Source: G963675935 sp963675935
GTDB taxonomy: Bacteria > Planctomycetota > Planctomycetia > Pirellulales > Thermoguttaceae
NCBI GenBank assembly: GCA_963675935.2
Contig: CAXXPV010000003.1
Span: 1,054,001-1,118,000, forward strand
DNA: 64,000 nt
Direction of reading: 5' to 3'
Shown here piece by piece: positions 15,667-23,455 of this stretch (positions are counted from its first letter, which is position 1; every line of letters starts with the position of its first letter). Below the pieces are notes generated by a model. The model worked only from the letters and a program-made list of their open reading frames with translations. It searched no databases and was not told where the DNA came from. A program made the position numbers and the translations under genes.

Positions 15667-16962
15667 TCACTGTCCACTAACTTCGCCGTGCGGACGAACC
15701 GCTTGCAGTTCGCTCCGAACTCGTTCGAGATAGTGTTTTGGGATTCGGCAGTGGACCGTCACGATGTTTTCATGAAAATGTTTAGAAAACACCTCGCCGT
15801 GCGCGGCCAGGTAGGCCAGCAGCCGCCCATTTTCGACGCCAAGCTCGACATCGACATCGAGAAAACCGTGGCTCAGGGCGTCGCTCACCGCCCCGGCAAG
15901 ATTGGCCAGCCCAAAACCCGTCGCGGCACTGATCGGCACCGCGTTCGGATAGCGGTTCAACAGTCCTTCGAGCCGGGCGCGATCGGCCAACGCATCGACC
16001 TTATTGATAACCAGTAGCGTGTCTTTCTGCTCGATGCCGATTTCCTCGAGCACGCCGAACGCCGCGGCGATCTGTTCGTAAACCGCGGGGTTCGAGGCGT
16101 CGGCCACGTGTAACAGCAGATGCGCCTGCCGGGCTTCCTCCAACGTGGCCTTGAAACTTTCGACCAAGTGGTGCGGCAAATCGCGAATAAAACCCACCGT
16201 ATCGCTCAGCAGCACCGGCCCCCAGCCGGGCAACTGCCAGCGGCGCGTCCGCGTGTCGAGCGTGGCGAACAGGGCGTCTTGCACGAAAACGTCGGCGCCC
16301 GTCAAAGCGTTCATCAGCGTGCTCTTGCCGGCGTTCGTGTAGCCGACCAGCGAGACGGTCATCGTGCCGCGGCGGCCGGCCACTTCACGCTGCTTGCGTT
16401 GCTCGATGGTTTTCAGCTCGCGGCGCAGGTCGATGATGCGGTTTTCGACCAGCCGGCGGTCTTCCTCCAATTGCGTTTCGCCCGGTCCGCGCAGGCCGAC
16501 GCCCTTCTTCTGTCGCGAAAGGTGCGTCCACAATCGCTTCAATCGCGGCATCGAGTATTCCAACTGCGCCAGTTCGACGGCCAGCCGCGCCTGGGCCGTC
16601 TGCACACGGCTGGCGAAAATGTCCAAAATCAACTCGGTGCGGTCCAATACCTTGAGGTCGAGTTGCTTTTCGAGGTTTCGGGTTTGGCCCGGCGTCAGAT
16701 CGTTGTCGAAGATCACAACGTCGGCGTCGGCGGCCGCGGCCAGCATGGCAAGCTCGTTGACCTTGCCGCTGCCGAGATACGTGGCGGGGTCGGGCGTGTC
16801 GCGCCGCTGGGTCATTCGCCCCACCACGCGCACGCCGGCCGTGTCGGCCAGTCCTTGCAGTTCATCGAGCGAATCGCGGTGCGATTCTTGTTTTGCCAAA
16901 GCGACGCCGACCAATACGGCCGCTTCTTGGGCAACGCTGTCAGTGCGGCTTAGTTCGTACAC
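15667..16962 (-). CDS. hflX: ribosome-associated GTPase HflX
   Basis: 431 residues. The N-terminal HflX domain includes the glycine-rich DPATYLGSGKVNEL and the arginine-rich GVGLRGPGETQLEEDRR. The GTPase domain has G1 GYTNAGKST, G3 DTVGFI (D-x-x-G), and G4 NKVD. HflX binds the 50S subunit, splits stalled ribosomes after heat stress and hydrolyses NTPs. GTG at 16962 is chosen because it has GGAGAACC upstream and begins just before the conserved region; an earlier GTG at 17037 would overlap the preceding gene by 88 bp. It closes a run of four overlapping genes. Confidence 0.9.
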   Translation of the reverse strand: MYELSRTDSVAQEAAVLVGVALAKQESHRDSLDELQGLADTAGVRVVGRMTQRRDTPDPATYLGSGKVNELAMLAAAADADVVIFDNDLTPGQTRNLEKQLDLKVLDRTELILDIFASRVQTAQARLAVELAQLEYSMPRLKRLWTHLSRQKKGVGLRGPGETQLEEDRRLVENRIIDLRRELKTIEQRKQREVAGRRGTMTVSLVGYTNAGKSTLMNALTGADVFVQDALFATLDTRTRRWQLPGWGPVLLSDTVGFIRDLPHHLVESFKATLEEARQAHLLLHVADASNPAVYEQIAAAFGVLEEIGIEQKDTLLVINKVDALADRARLEGLLNRYPNAVPISAATGFGLANLAGAVSDALSHGFLDVDVELGVENGRLLAYLAAHGEVFSKHFHENIVTVHCRIPKHYLERVRSELQAVRPHGEVSGQ

Positions 16963-17213
16963 GATGCAGGCGGTTCTCCGGTGTTCGACATCGAGGCCAC
17001 GGGCGAACCGTTCGGCTCGCGGACGCGGGCGTGGCACTCATACCATATTTTCTCTTCTTGCAGTTGCTTGATTAGACGGCCGAGCGAACGCAGCGTCAAT
17101 TCCTTGACCTTCGCATTTTCATTGGGACGAGCCAATGCCTCGGCATACCACTGTTGAAGATCGGCCAGCTTCTTGCCGGTAACCTCGTATTCATGCTGAG
17201 TCTTCAATCTCAT
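16950..17213 (-). CDS. small protein of unknown function in the hflX operon
   Basis: 87 residues, highly charged and helical, beginning MRLKTQHEYEVTGKKLADLQ with a likely coiled coil to residue 60; the last 25 residues look disordered. Family not recognised. Its ATG overlaps the stop of the DUF6932-like gene by four bases (ATGA), and its end overlaps the hflX start, so all are probably translated in a coupled way. The charged helical build next to a nucleotidyltransferase-like gene is compatible with an antitoxin or partner protein, but that is inference. Confidence 0.6.
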   Translation of the reverse strand: MRLKTQHEYEVTGKKLADLQQWYAEALARPNENAKVKELTLRSLGRLIKQLQEEKIWYECHARVREPNGSPVASMSNTGEPPASCTN

Positions 17214-17611
17214 AATTGCACCTCGATCATTCCTTTGGTGGAATAATGCCTGTCGGTGGCAAAAAATATGTTGGTGAATCGGTCAAAATCCACGCGATCG
17301 ACCAATTGAATTTCCAGAAAGGGCAAGCCCTTTTCCAATTCCATCTCGGCCGCTTCATCGCCTGGAAAAGTTTGACTCATCAACAAGACACAATCCACGT
17401 CGTTTGGTTCGAGAATCGCCGTGGCAAAACTGCCGTTGACGACCAACCTTTCCACGCCTGCTCGCCGAGCCAAATCGACCAGCCACCGCAACGACTCCAT
17501 CTGGTCTCGGCGCACTTCCGATTGCCGGCCGAATCGCTCGGCGATTTCGTCCAGGGTAGCTTTGTGGACTCCCGGCGGCAAATAGCCGTTATCGTTGAAC
17601 GGAGGAATCAT
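17210..17611 (-). CDS. DUF6932-like protein (nucleotidyltransferase-related)
   Basis: 133 residues. The opening MIPPFNDNGYLPPGVHKATL and the core RLVVNGSFATAILEPNDVDC match the DUF6932 pattern as remembered: a G-S-F...D-x-D arrangement like that of minimal nucleotidyltransferases. Here the acidic pair is NDVDC, so one metal-binding acidic residue is in the usual place. Function unknown; relatives often sit with small partner genes in toxin-antitoxin-like pairs. ATG at 17611 overlaps the upstream gene's stop by four bases. Confidence 0.6.
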   Translation of the reverse strand: MIPPFNDNGYLPPGVHKATLDEIAERFGRQSEVRRDQMESLRWLVDLARRAGVERLVVNGSFATAILEPNDVDCVLLMSQTFPGDEAAEMELEKGLPFLEIQLVDRVDFDRFTNIFFATDRHYSTKGMIEVQL

Positions 17612-18444
17612 GGCGACTCCGACGGTTTGCGGGCTTTCCTTTTCGGGTACTCTCCGATCACGGCATGACGTTCGTCATCGTATGAAACAGCGCAGTGCGA
17701 CACAAGGCGGCATCGCACACAACGGAACGAAAATTTCCAAAACGGCTCGGATTCCTTGTTTGAGGTGCGCCATTTGCGGCCGCACATCGGGCATACCCGA
17801 TCCTGTTCACCGACATTACGGCCCCAATACCGGTGCAAGTAGTAATAAGTCCTTTTGCCGGTCGCCTTTTCGACATCTTGACACAACTCGCGCCCTTCCG
17901 CCGATAACTCGCTTCTCGGATCGGCGGTCTGTTTGTACGCGGGAATTTCGAGAATCCTAGATGAAAACCAAACATTGTCGTATTCTCTGAAACGGCTTGC
18001 CCAAAAATACAGTTCGTCTCGCGTTTGGTCCGAAATCGGCAGCAGATACAAGGGGATCGGCAATCCGGTATTGCCGCAACACACGGGGCTTGTTTCGTCG
18101 AACGCATGGGTAAACAAAAACAAGAACGGCGACTTTTCCCATGAAGCAAAACGCTTGGGAACATGGTCTTGAATAATTTCGCACTGCGGAACTTGTCCGA
18201 ACGTCTTTACGACATCAAGAAGCGAGTTGATTCCCCATTGTGAATGATGTTTTTTTGCAAGAGCGCCAGGCCGCGCGATGTGCGTGTAGGCGACAAGCTT
18301 GCCCTTGCACGGCGCAAACAGGTAGTCGCCGTAGATTTGGCCATTGTGGAGCAGCTTTGCCAAATAATCTTCGGCGATGTCGGAGCGAGACTTTTCATCT
18401 CGGCTATTACCGGAATTTCCGAAAGTGATTTTTGAGAGGAACAT
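17608..18444 (-). CDS. DUF2310-like zinc-ribbon protein
   Basis: 278 residues. The opening MFLSKITFGNSGNSRDEKSR and the central SRFREYDNVWFSSRILE resemble the DUF2310 family. The C-terminus holds a zinc ribbon: CPMCGRKW and, about 25 residues on, CVRCRLVS. The family is described as probably nucleic-acid binding; no experimental role is known to me. It is the first gene of the four-gene overlapping unit that ends with hflX. ATG at 18444; no strong ribosome site is visible. Confidence 0.6.
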   Translation of the reverse strand: MFLSKITFGNSGNSRDEKSRSDIAEDYLAKLLHNGQIYGDYLFAPCKGKLVAYTHIARPGALAKKHHSQWGINSLLDVVKTFGQVPQCEIIQDHVPKRFASWEKSPFLFLFTHAFDETSPVCCGNTGLPIPLYLLPISDQTRDELYFWASRFREYDNVWFSSRILEIPAYKQTADPRSELSAEGRELCQDVEKATGKRTYYYLHRYWGRNVGEQDRVCPMCGRKWRTSNKESEPFWKFSFRCVRCRLVSHCAVSYDDERHAVIGEYPKRKARKPSESP

Positions 18445-18468
18445 GCGATTCGCACCAATGAAAAGACA

Positions 18469-18735
18469 CTACGAATTCAAACCGCCGTATTCTCTTGCCA
18501 GATCGGCGTCGATCCGCTCGTTGTCGGAAAAATTGGGGTCGCCGCTGTCGAAGGAGCCGAAGTGCCGTTCGAAGGCCGCAATAAGATGCCCTTGCCTTTC
18601 GCGGAACGCACGGTTCCTCTCGCGCCGGTATGCGACTTTTTGCTCGAATGTCATGTCTTTGATTTTCTCATGAATTCGCAGCGACCCGAGACGCTTCATT
18701 TCAACGCAATCGAAATCCTTGGTTTCAGTCTTCAT
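18469..18735 (-). CDS. small conserved-looking protein of unknown function
   Basis: 88 residues, soluble and charged: MKTETKDFDCVEMKRLGSLR, then IHEKIKDMTFEQKVAYRRER. A similar N-terminal phrase (FDCVEMK...MTFEQK) recurs in small planctomycete and cyanobacterial proteins, often near toxin-like genes; no named family. The ATG at 18735 has AGGAGG nine bases upstream. Its start overlaps the end of a possible frameshifted mini-gene (18725-18831). Confidence 0.6.
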   Translation of the reverse strand: MKTETKDFDCVEMKRLGSLRIHEKIKDMTFEQKVAYRRERNRAFRERQGHLIAAFERHFGSFDSGDPNFSDNERIDADLAREYGGLNS

Positions 18736-18831
18736 CGACGATTACCTCCTGCGGCGTGTAAATGGCGATGGGGCCATAGCCGTGTGCAAGATTTACGCCA
18801 ACCCCCGAATCGGCTTGCTGGTTTTGGCCAT
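18725..18831 (-). pseudogene. candidate small gene with a frameshift, overlapping the 88-aa gene
   Basis: AAGGAGGGTGCA precedes an ATG at 18831 that opens MAKTSKPIRGLA and stops. In the adjacent frame the sequence continues as GVGVNLAHGYGPIAIYTPQE then VIVDED and stops at 18725, overlapping the next ATG. A one- or two-base slip in the G5 run would fuse the two into a ~36-residue protein. Too short for firm support, but the strong ribosome site and the overlap are real. The rest of the 18736-18951 gap holds a palindrome (18920-18947). Confidence 0.3.
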
Positions 18832-18919
18832 TGCACCCTCCTTGTGTATTTTAGCATTGTACAGCCACCTTGGCCATACACATACGGCACCGGCTTGGGG
18901 AGATGGCTCAACTCACGCA

Positions 18920-18947
18920 TTCCGCCTAAAGGCGGAACTACGAACTC
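18920..18947. repeat. TTCCGCCTAAAGGCGG-type palindrome, copy 2
   Basis: Nearly identical to 5338-5365; it lies just beyond the rsgA stop codon (18952 on the minus strand), the same placement as copy 1 behind rimI. Confidence 0.6.
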
Positions 18948-18951
18948 TACA

Positions 18952-20094
18952 TTACTCGAAATCGCCCGCGAAAAGATGGCAATAACTCTCGTAACGCCGC
19001 TCGTCGAGACGCCCGTCGGCCACGGCGTCTTTCACGGCGCAATCGGCTTCATGCGTGTGGGTGCAGTCGGGAAAACGGCATAAATTTACATAGGGACGCA
19101 GATCGCGGAAATAGCCGGCCACCTCCTCGACCGCCACGTCCCAAAGTTGGAACTGCCGCACGCCGGGTGTATCGACCACGTAGCCGCCGCCGGTCAACGG
19201 CAGCAGCCGGGCCGTCGTCGTCGTGTGCTTGCCCTTCTCGGTGTCCTCGCTCACCGCCTCCACTGGGAGTTGGAACTCAGGATCAACGCAGTTCAACAGC
19301 GACGACTTTCCGACGCCGCTTTGCCCCACCACGACGTTCGCTCGGCCGGCCAACGCACGGCGAAACCGCTCGATGCCGAAACCGGTCTTCGCGCTCACGA
19401 GCATCGTTTCATAGCCCATCTGAGCATACACGCCGACGAGCGATTGCAGGCTGCCGCGATCGACCAGATCGATCTTGTTGATGCAGATCAAGGGAGAAAC
19501 GCCGCCTTTTTCGGCGGTGAGCAACATGCGGTCGATCAGGTGCGGTTTCAAACGCGGCTCGGCGGCGCTGCTGATGACGGCCAATTGATCGACGTTGGCG
19601 ACCAGCACTTGCCGGCGACCGCGGGACGCTCGGCAGATGCAGCCGTGGCGCGGCTCGACCCGCTCGATGACGCCCTCCTTGACGCTGCCACTTTCCGTGA
19701 GGCGAAACAGCACACGGTCGCCCGCCGCCACGACGTGCCGCTGATCGGTCGAGACGGTTTTCAGCAGCCGGCGCGTGGAGCAAGAGAATACTTCGCCGGC
19801 CTCGCTCTCGACTATGCTCACAAGTCCGCGTACGCAGAGCACACGGCCGCGATGGCACGCCTTTTCGTCCACGTCCAGGTGGACATCGAAACCGGGCTCC
19901 TCGCCGCCGTTGACTTCATCGCCGCAGACCGTGCGATGGCGAACCAGATCGCCCTTGCCGCTGATCCGCTCGCCGGCCGCCGGGGTTTCGTCCTCGAAAC
20001 CGTGTTGCCGATACTTCCGCGTCCAGTCGGTCGTTCGCGTGCGATCGCCTCGGTTCTTGCGGAACTCGATGCGGATTTTCTTCTTTTTACCCAT
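18952..20094 (-). CDS. rsgA: small-ribosomal-subunit biogenesis GTPase RsgA
   Basis: 380 residues. N-terminal OB-fold region (residues 80-170), then a circularly permuted GTPase: G4 NKIDL precedes G5 VSAKTG, G1 GQSGVGKSSLLN, G2 HTTTTA and G3 DTPG. The C-terminal zinc site is C-x4-C-x-H-x5-C in CRFPDCTHTHEADC. RsgA acts late in 30S assembly, releasing RbfA. The first 75 residues are basic and unstructured, longer than in E. coli. The ATG at 20094 fits MGKKKKIRIEFRKNRGDRT. An inverted repeat (20102-20168) lies directly upstream, in the likely leader. Confidence 0.92.
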   Translation of the reverse strand: MGKKKKIRIEFRKNRGDRTRTTDWTRKYRQHGFEDETPAAGERISGKGDLVRHRTVCGDEVNGGEEPGFDVHLDVDEKACHRGRVLCVRGLVSIVESEAGEVFSCSTRRLLKTVSTDQRHVVAAGDRVLFRLTESGSVKEGVIERVEPRHGCICRASRGRRQVLVANVDQLAVISSAAEPRLKPHLIDRMLLTAEKGGVSPLICINKIDLVDRGSLQSLVGVYAQMGYETMLVSAKTGFGIERFRRALAGRANVVVGQSGVGKSSLLNCVDPEFQLPVEAVSEDTEKGKHTTTTARLLPLTGGGYVVDTPGVRQFQLWDVAVEEVAGYFRDLRPYVNLCRFPDCTHTHEADCAVKDAVADGRLDERRYESYCHLFAGDFE

Positions 20095-20101
20095 CAGAAT
20101 G

Positions 20102-20168
20102 CGTAGGTTATGCTTTAGCATAACACCTTGACATACCGTGCATTTGTTATGCAAAAGCATAACCTACG
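20102..20168. repeat. 67-bp inverted repeat with 23-bp arms upstream of rsgA
   Basis: Arms CGTAGGTTATGCTTTAGC... and ...GCAAAAGCATAACCTACG with one mismatch, loop of 21 bases. Each arm is itself palindromic (GTTATGC..GCATAAC). It sits 8 bp from the rsgA start codon, so it would be transcribed as a hairpin in the leader if the promoter lies beyond it. No second copy seen in the window. Confidence 0.65.
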
Positions 20169-20182
20169 ACTTTTTACCCATC

Positions 20183-20668
20183 CTAGACAGGGCGGTTCTT
20201 AAAACGGATTCGACCGGGCTCGTCGTTCATGATATCGTATCGAACCGACTCGGTCGGGTCTGACGGCGTTTTCTTCGCCACAAACTTGTGACTCTCCAAA
20301 CCCGCCCGCTCGAGCAACGACTTGCTGAAGAAATCGGCGTTGACCACTTCCGGCGGCGGCGGGCCCACGGCGCCAAGCTCTGCCGGCAAGTAATGCACTT
20401 CGTATTTGTGTTTTGCGACCGAAAGGGTGTCGCCAGGCTTGATGAGTTTTTCGCTCGTAATCCGGACGCCGTTGACTTTCACGCCGTTTCGGCTTTGCAA
20501 ATCGCGGACGTGCCAGTATCCTCCATTGACAGTCAATTGACAATGGTGAGCCGACACGTTGGAAAAACGTAGAACGATATCGCAGCTTTCACGCCGCCCA
20601 ATCAGCAAGCTCTTTTTGAGAAGCGGGATTGGGTCGCCTCCCCCGACGGGAGTCAGTTCGCCGTACAT
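20183..20668 (-). CDS. FHA-domain protein
   Basis: 161 residues. An FHA domain spans residues 1-95: LLIGRRESCDIVL, SNVSAHHCQL and LQSRNGVKVNG contain the GR, SxxH and NG phosphothreonine-binding signature. The C-terminal 65 residues are low in conservation. FHA domains dock onto phosphothreonine, commonly on Ser/Thr-kinase substrates, which are abundant in planctomycetes. ATG at 20668 (MYGELTPVGG) is chosen; the longer upstream frame overlaps the divergent radical SAM gene. About 70 bp separate the two starts and must hold both promoters. Confidence 0.85.
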   Translation of the reverse strand: MYGELTPVGGGDPIPLLKKSLLIGRRESCDIVLRFSNVSAHHCQLTVNGGYWHVRDLQSRNGVKVNGVRITSEKLIKPGDTLSVAKHKYEVHYLPAELGAVGPPPPEVVNADFFSKSLLERAGLESHKFVAKKTPSDPTESVRYDIMNDEPGRIRFKNRPV

Positions 20669-20739
20669 GACGGGTGCCTCTTGTGGTATCCTACCGTTGT
20701 AATACGATGAATAATCGCCTACTTTTAGTGTAGTTGGAC

Positions 20740-21777
20740 ATGAAAAGTGCGTCAACCATTTCGAGTGATAGACCGCCAGAACCCTCCGATTGGCTATCTG
20801 ACGGATTGAGCTATCATAGCCTTAACTTCTTCTACCGCAAGAGGTTCGGTGGAAAAATCTGGAAAGTCAGTGTGGATGCCGGTTGCACGTGCCCCAACCG
20901 CGACGGCACGCTGTCGACCGCAGGCTGTATCTTCTGCGACCCTGAAAGCTTCAGCCCCAGCAGGAGATTTCGTCTCCCTCACACATCCGAGAGAGGGGGC
21001 GGTGATGTCGAGAGTGAGAAGCCGCAAGCGGCTCCTCCTTATCCCATTGCCGCTCAACTCGACGAAGGAATCCGCCGACTCGGCCGCCGACATTCGGCCC
21101 AACAATTCCTCGCCTATTTTCAGCCGGCCACGAACACCTACGGGTCGCTCGAGCAACTCCGAGCCGCCTACCGCGAAGCTGCGTCACATCCACAAGTCGT
21201 CGGGCTGATCGTCGGCACTCGGCCCGACTGCGCCGGCGATGAAATCCTCGACGTGCTCGCCGATCTGGCGAAAGACACCTGGGTTCTGATCGAGTTCGGC
21301 GTGCAAACCATCCACGACCGCACGCTCGACCGGCTGAATCGCGGCCACCATTTCGACGCATTTCTCGACGCTCACTGCCGCTGCCGGCAGCGAGGGCTGA
21401 ACGTCGGCGTCCACGTCATTTTGGGCCTGCCCGGCGAATCGCGAGACGACATGCTCGCGACGGCTCGAACCTTGGCCGGCCTCGACATCCACTCGATCAA
21501 GCCGCACAATCTCTATGCGGTGCATCGCACGGTTTTGGCCGACGAGGTGGCCGCCGGGCGAATCCGATTGCCGGAGCTGGACGAATACGTGGGCTATTTG
21601 GTCGATTTTCTCGAGGAAACGCCGGGGAGCGTGGTGATCGATCGTCTATGCGGCGACGCCCCGCCGGAGTATCTTGTGGGCCCGCAATGGTGTTTGGACA
21701 AAGCGGCGGTTCGCGCGGCGGTCGAAGCCGAGTTTCAACGTCGCGGGTCGTGGCAAGGGAAAAAAACTGCGCATTGA
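20740..21777 (+). CDS. radical SAM protein, TIGR01212/YhcC-like
   Basis: About 345 residues. The cluster region CTCPNRDGTLSTAGCIFC holds the cysteines expected for the TIGR01212 group, a radical SAM family with unknown reaction. Later blocks match the family: QPATNTYGSLEQL, TRPDC, EFGVQTIHDRTLDRLNRGH, VHVILGLPGE. Between the cluster and IAAQLDEGIRRL there is an extra ~25-residue stretch (SERGGGDVESEKPQAAPPYP region) encoded by a dispersed repeat (21016-21033) in frame. ATG at 20740; a TTG six bases earlier is also possible. It is followed by the MFS gene 70 bp later. Confidence 0.8.
   Translation: MKSASTISSDRPPEPSDWLSDGLSYHSLNFFYRKRFGGKIWKVSVDAGCTCPNRDGTLSTAGCIFCDPESFSPSRRFRLPHTSERGGGDVESEKPQAAPPYPIAAQLDEGIRRLGRRHSAQQFLAYFQPATNTYGSLEQLRAAYREAASHPQVVGLIVGTRPDCAGDEILDVLADLAKDTWVLIEFGVQTIHDRTLDRLNRGHHFDAFLDAHCRCRQRGLNVGVHVILGLPGESRDDMLATARTLAGLDIHSIKPHNLYAVHRTVLADEVAAGRIRLPELDEYVGYLVDFLEETPGSVVIDRLCGDAPPEYLVGPQWCLDKAAVRAAVEAEFQRRGSWQGKKTAH
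21016..21033. repeat. GCCGCAAGCGG repeat inserted in frame in the radical SAM gene
   Basis: GAGAAGCCGCAAGCGGCT is the CT-variant of the dispersed repeat and is read as EKPQAA. Confidence 0.6.
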
Positions 21778-21847
21778 GCAATCGTCTATTTTCGTCATTC
21801 ATTCGTCTTTCATTCGTCATTTGATTTTCGTCATTCATCATTTTTTG

Positions 21848-23221
21848 ATGCCCTCCATGCCCCTTCCCGACCGAAAATGGTGGATTCTCGCCTCGCTCGG
21901 CGTCGGCACGTTCATGTCGGCGCTCGACGGCAGCGTGGTCAACACCATCTTGCCCGTCATCCAACGGGAATTCCATAGCGATCTGGATGCCGTGCAATGG
22001 GTCGTCACTGTCTATCTGCTGCTGGTCAGCGGATTGCTCCTGACGTTCGGCCGAGCCGGCGATCTCCACAGCCACCGATCGGTCTGCGTCTGGGGATTCG
22101 TTTTCTTCGTCTCCGGTTCGATGCTTTGCGGCCTGTCGCCGAATGTCGCCATGCTGATTGCCGCCAGGGCATTTCAAGCGATCGGCGGGGCAATGATCTT
22201 TGCCAGTTCGCCGGCCATTTTGACGACAAGTTTTCCGCCGGAACAACTCGGCCAAGCCCTGGGGCTTCAAGCCACGATGACCTATCTCGGGCTGGCCTCC
22301 GGGCCGTCGCTGGGCGGCTGGCTGACCGACGCGCTCGGCTGGCAATCGGTCTTTTTCATCAACGTGCCCGTCGGCGTTTTGGCTTTGGTTTGCTGCCGAT
22401 GGTTCATTCCCAAGACGCCGCGGATGAATCACGGCGAATCGTTCGATCGGCTGGGCGCGGCTGTGTTCATGGTCGGCTTGACGTCGCTCCTGCTGGTTTT
22501 GAACCAGGGCCACGCCTGGGGATGGACTTCGCCCACGGCAATCGCACTCGCCATCTTTGCGTTGGTTCTGTTGACGATGTTCTTGCAAATTCAACGGCGA
22601 GTGCGATTTCCGATGCTCGATTTGACCCTCTTTCACGCTCCGCTTTTCTCGGCGGCGGTCGTCAGTGCCGTGCTGAACTACATGGCCACGGCCGTGGTCA
22701 CGTTCCTCATGCCGTTCTATCTGATCAAACAACTCGGTTGGAGTCCGTCGCAAGCGGGCCTGCTTTTGACCATTCAGCCGCTGATGATGGCCGTGACCGC
22801 ACCGATCAGCGGGTCGATTTCCGACCGGCTCGGCGGCTCGCGGCTTCCAGCCACGCTCGGCATGGCGATTCTCACGGCAGGGCTTGCCTGGCTCGCGTGC
22901 TTGGATGCCGAAACGTCGTGGCATCATGCGGCCTTCGGACTTGCGGTCGTCGGCCTTGGCACCGGCATGTTCATCAGCCCGAACAACAGCGCGCTGATGG
23001 GTTCCGCTCCTCCGAATCGCCGAGGCATTGCGGCCGGCGTGATGGCCACGGCTCGGAACGCGGGCATGCTCTTCGGCGTCGGGCTGGCCGGCGCCGTGGT
23101 GACAACGATGGAAGCCTTCGGTCATCCGTTGCTCGATGCGATTACCGCCAGTTTTTCAGCGGCCGTTGTCGCGTCGGCGGTCGGCACAGTGGCGACGATG
23201 GTAAAGGGGCAAGAGCGTTAG
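21848..23221 (+). CDS. MFS drug/proton antiporter, EmrB/QacA (DHA2) type
   Basis: 457 residues with about 13-14 hydrophobic segments. The first helix carries SALDGSVVNTILPVI (motif D1 of the 14-helix DHA2 group), loop 2-3 has GRAGDLHSHR (motif A variant), and SGPSLGGWLTDALGWQSVFF is motif C. Such transporters export toxic compounds using the proton gradient in the inner membrane; the substrate is not deducible. The ATG at 21848 is used, or one three codons later. The upstream 50 bp are degenerate repeats of CGTCATTCATT, without a clear ribosome site. Confidence 0.85.
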   Translation: MPSMPLPDRKWWILASLGVGTFMSALDGSVVNTILPVIQREFHSDLDAVQWVVTVYLLLVSGLLLTFGRAGDLHSHRSVCVWGFVFFVSGSMLCGLSPNVAMLIAARAFQAIGGAMIFASSPAILTTSFPPEQLGQALGLQATMTYLGLASGPSLGGWLTDALGWQSVFFINVPVGVLALVCCRWFIPKTPRMNHGESFDRLGAAVFMVGLTSLLLVLNQGHAWGWTSPTAIALAIFALVLLTMFLQIQRRVRFPMLDLTLFHAPLFSAAVVSAVLNYMATAVVTFLMPFYLIKQLGWSPSQAGLLLTIQPLMMAVTAPISGSISDRLGGSRLPATLGMAILTAGLAWLACLDAETSWHHAAFGLAVVGLGTGMFISPNNSALMGSAPPNRRGIAAGVMATARNAGMLFGVGLAGAVVTTMEAFGHPLLDAITASFSAAVVASAVGTVATMVKGQER

Positions 23222-23287
23222 ATTGAAGTGGATGATGTAAAAATAGCCGAGGGCCAACGGCCCGCGGAATGATCGCGTCAAAACGCT

Positions 23288-23370
23288 TTGGTATACCTTG
23301 CGCGGTCTGGTTTGTCTGATATTTTTCGGGATGACACAAATCATCCAAATTCGACCGCTTGCAGTATACC
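23288..23370. repeat. 83-bp dispersed element, copy 2
   Basis: Second copy of the element at 5237-5319, here between the MFS gene and the porin gene. Just upstream, 23240-23268 (AAAAATAGCCGAGGGCCAAC...) matches the inverse of the right part of the 57895-57979 element. Confidence 0.6.
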
Positions 23371-23455
23371 CACAAAATCCTTTCTAACGCTACAGATTAA
23401 GCCGATCAATATAATGGGTCGGATTTGTCCAGTGCCACACACGCGGGGGGGAGCT

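Noticed and set aside
21497..23125. 542-codon minus-strand frame
   Set aside because: Antisense of the MFS transporter, whose membrane helices and motifs are clear on the plus strand.
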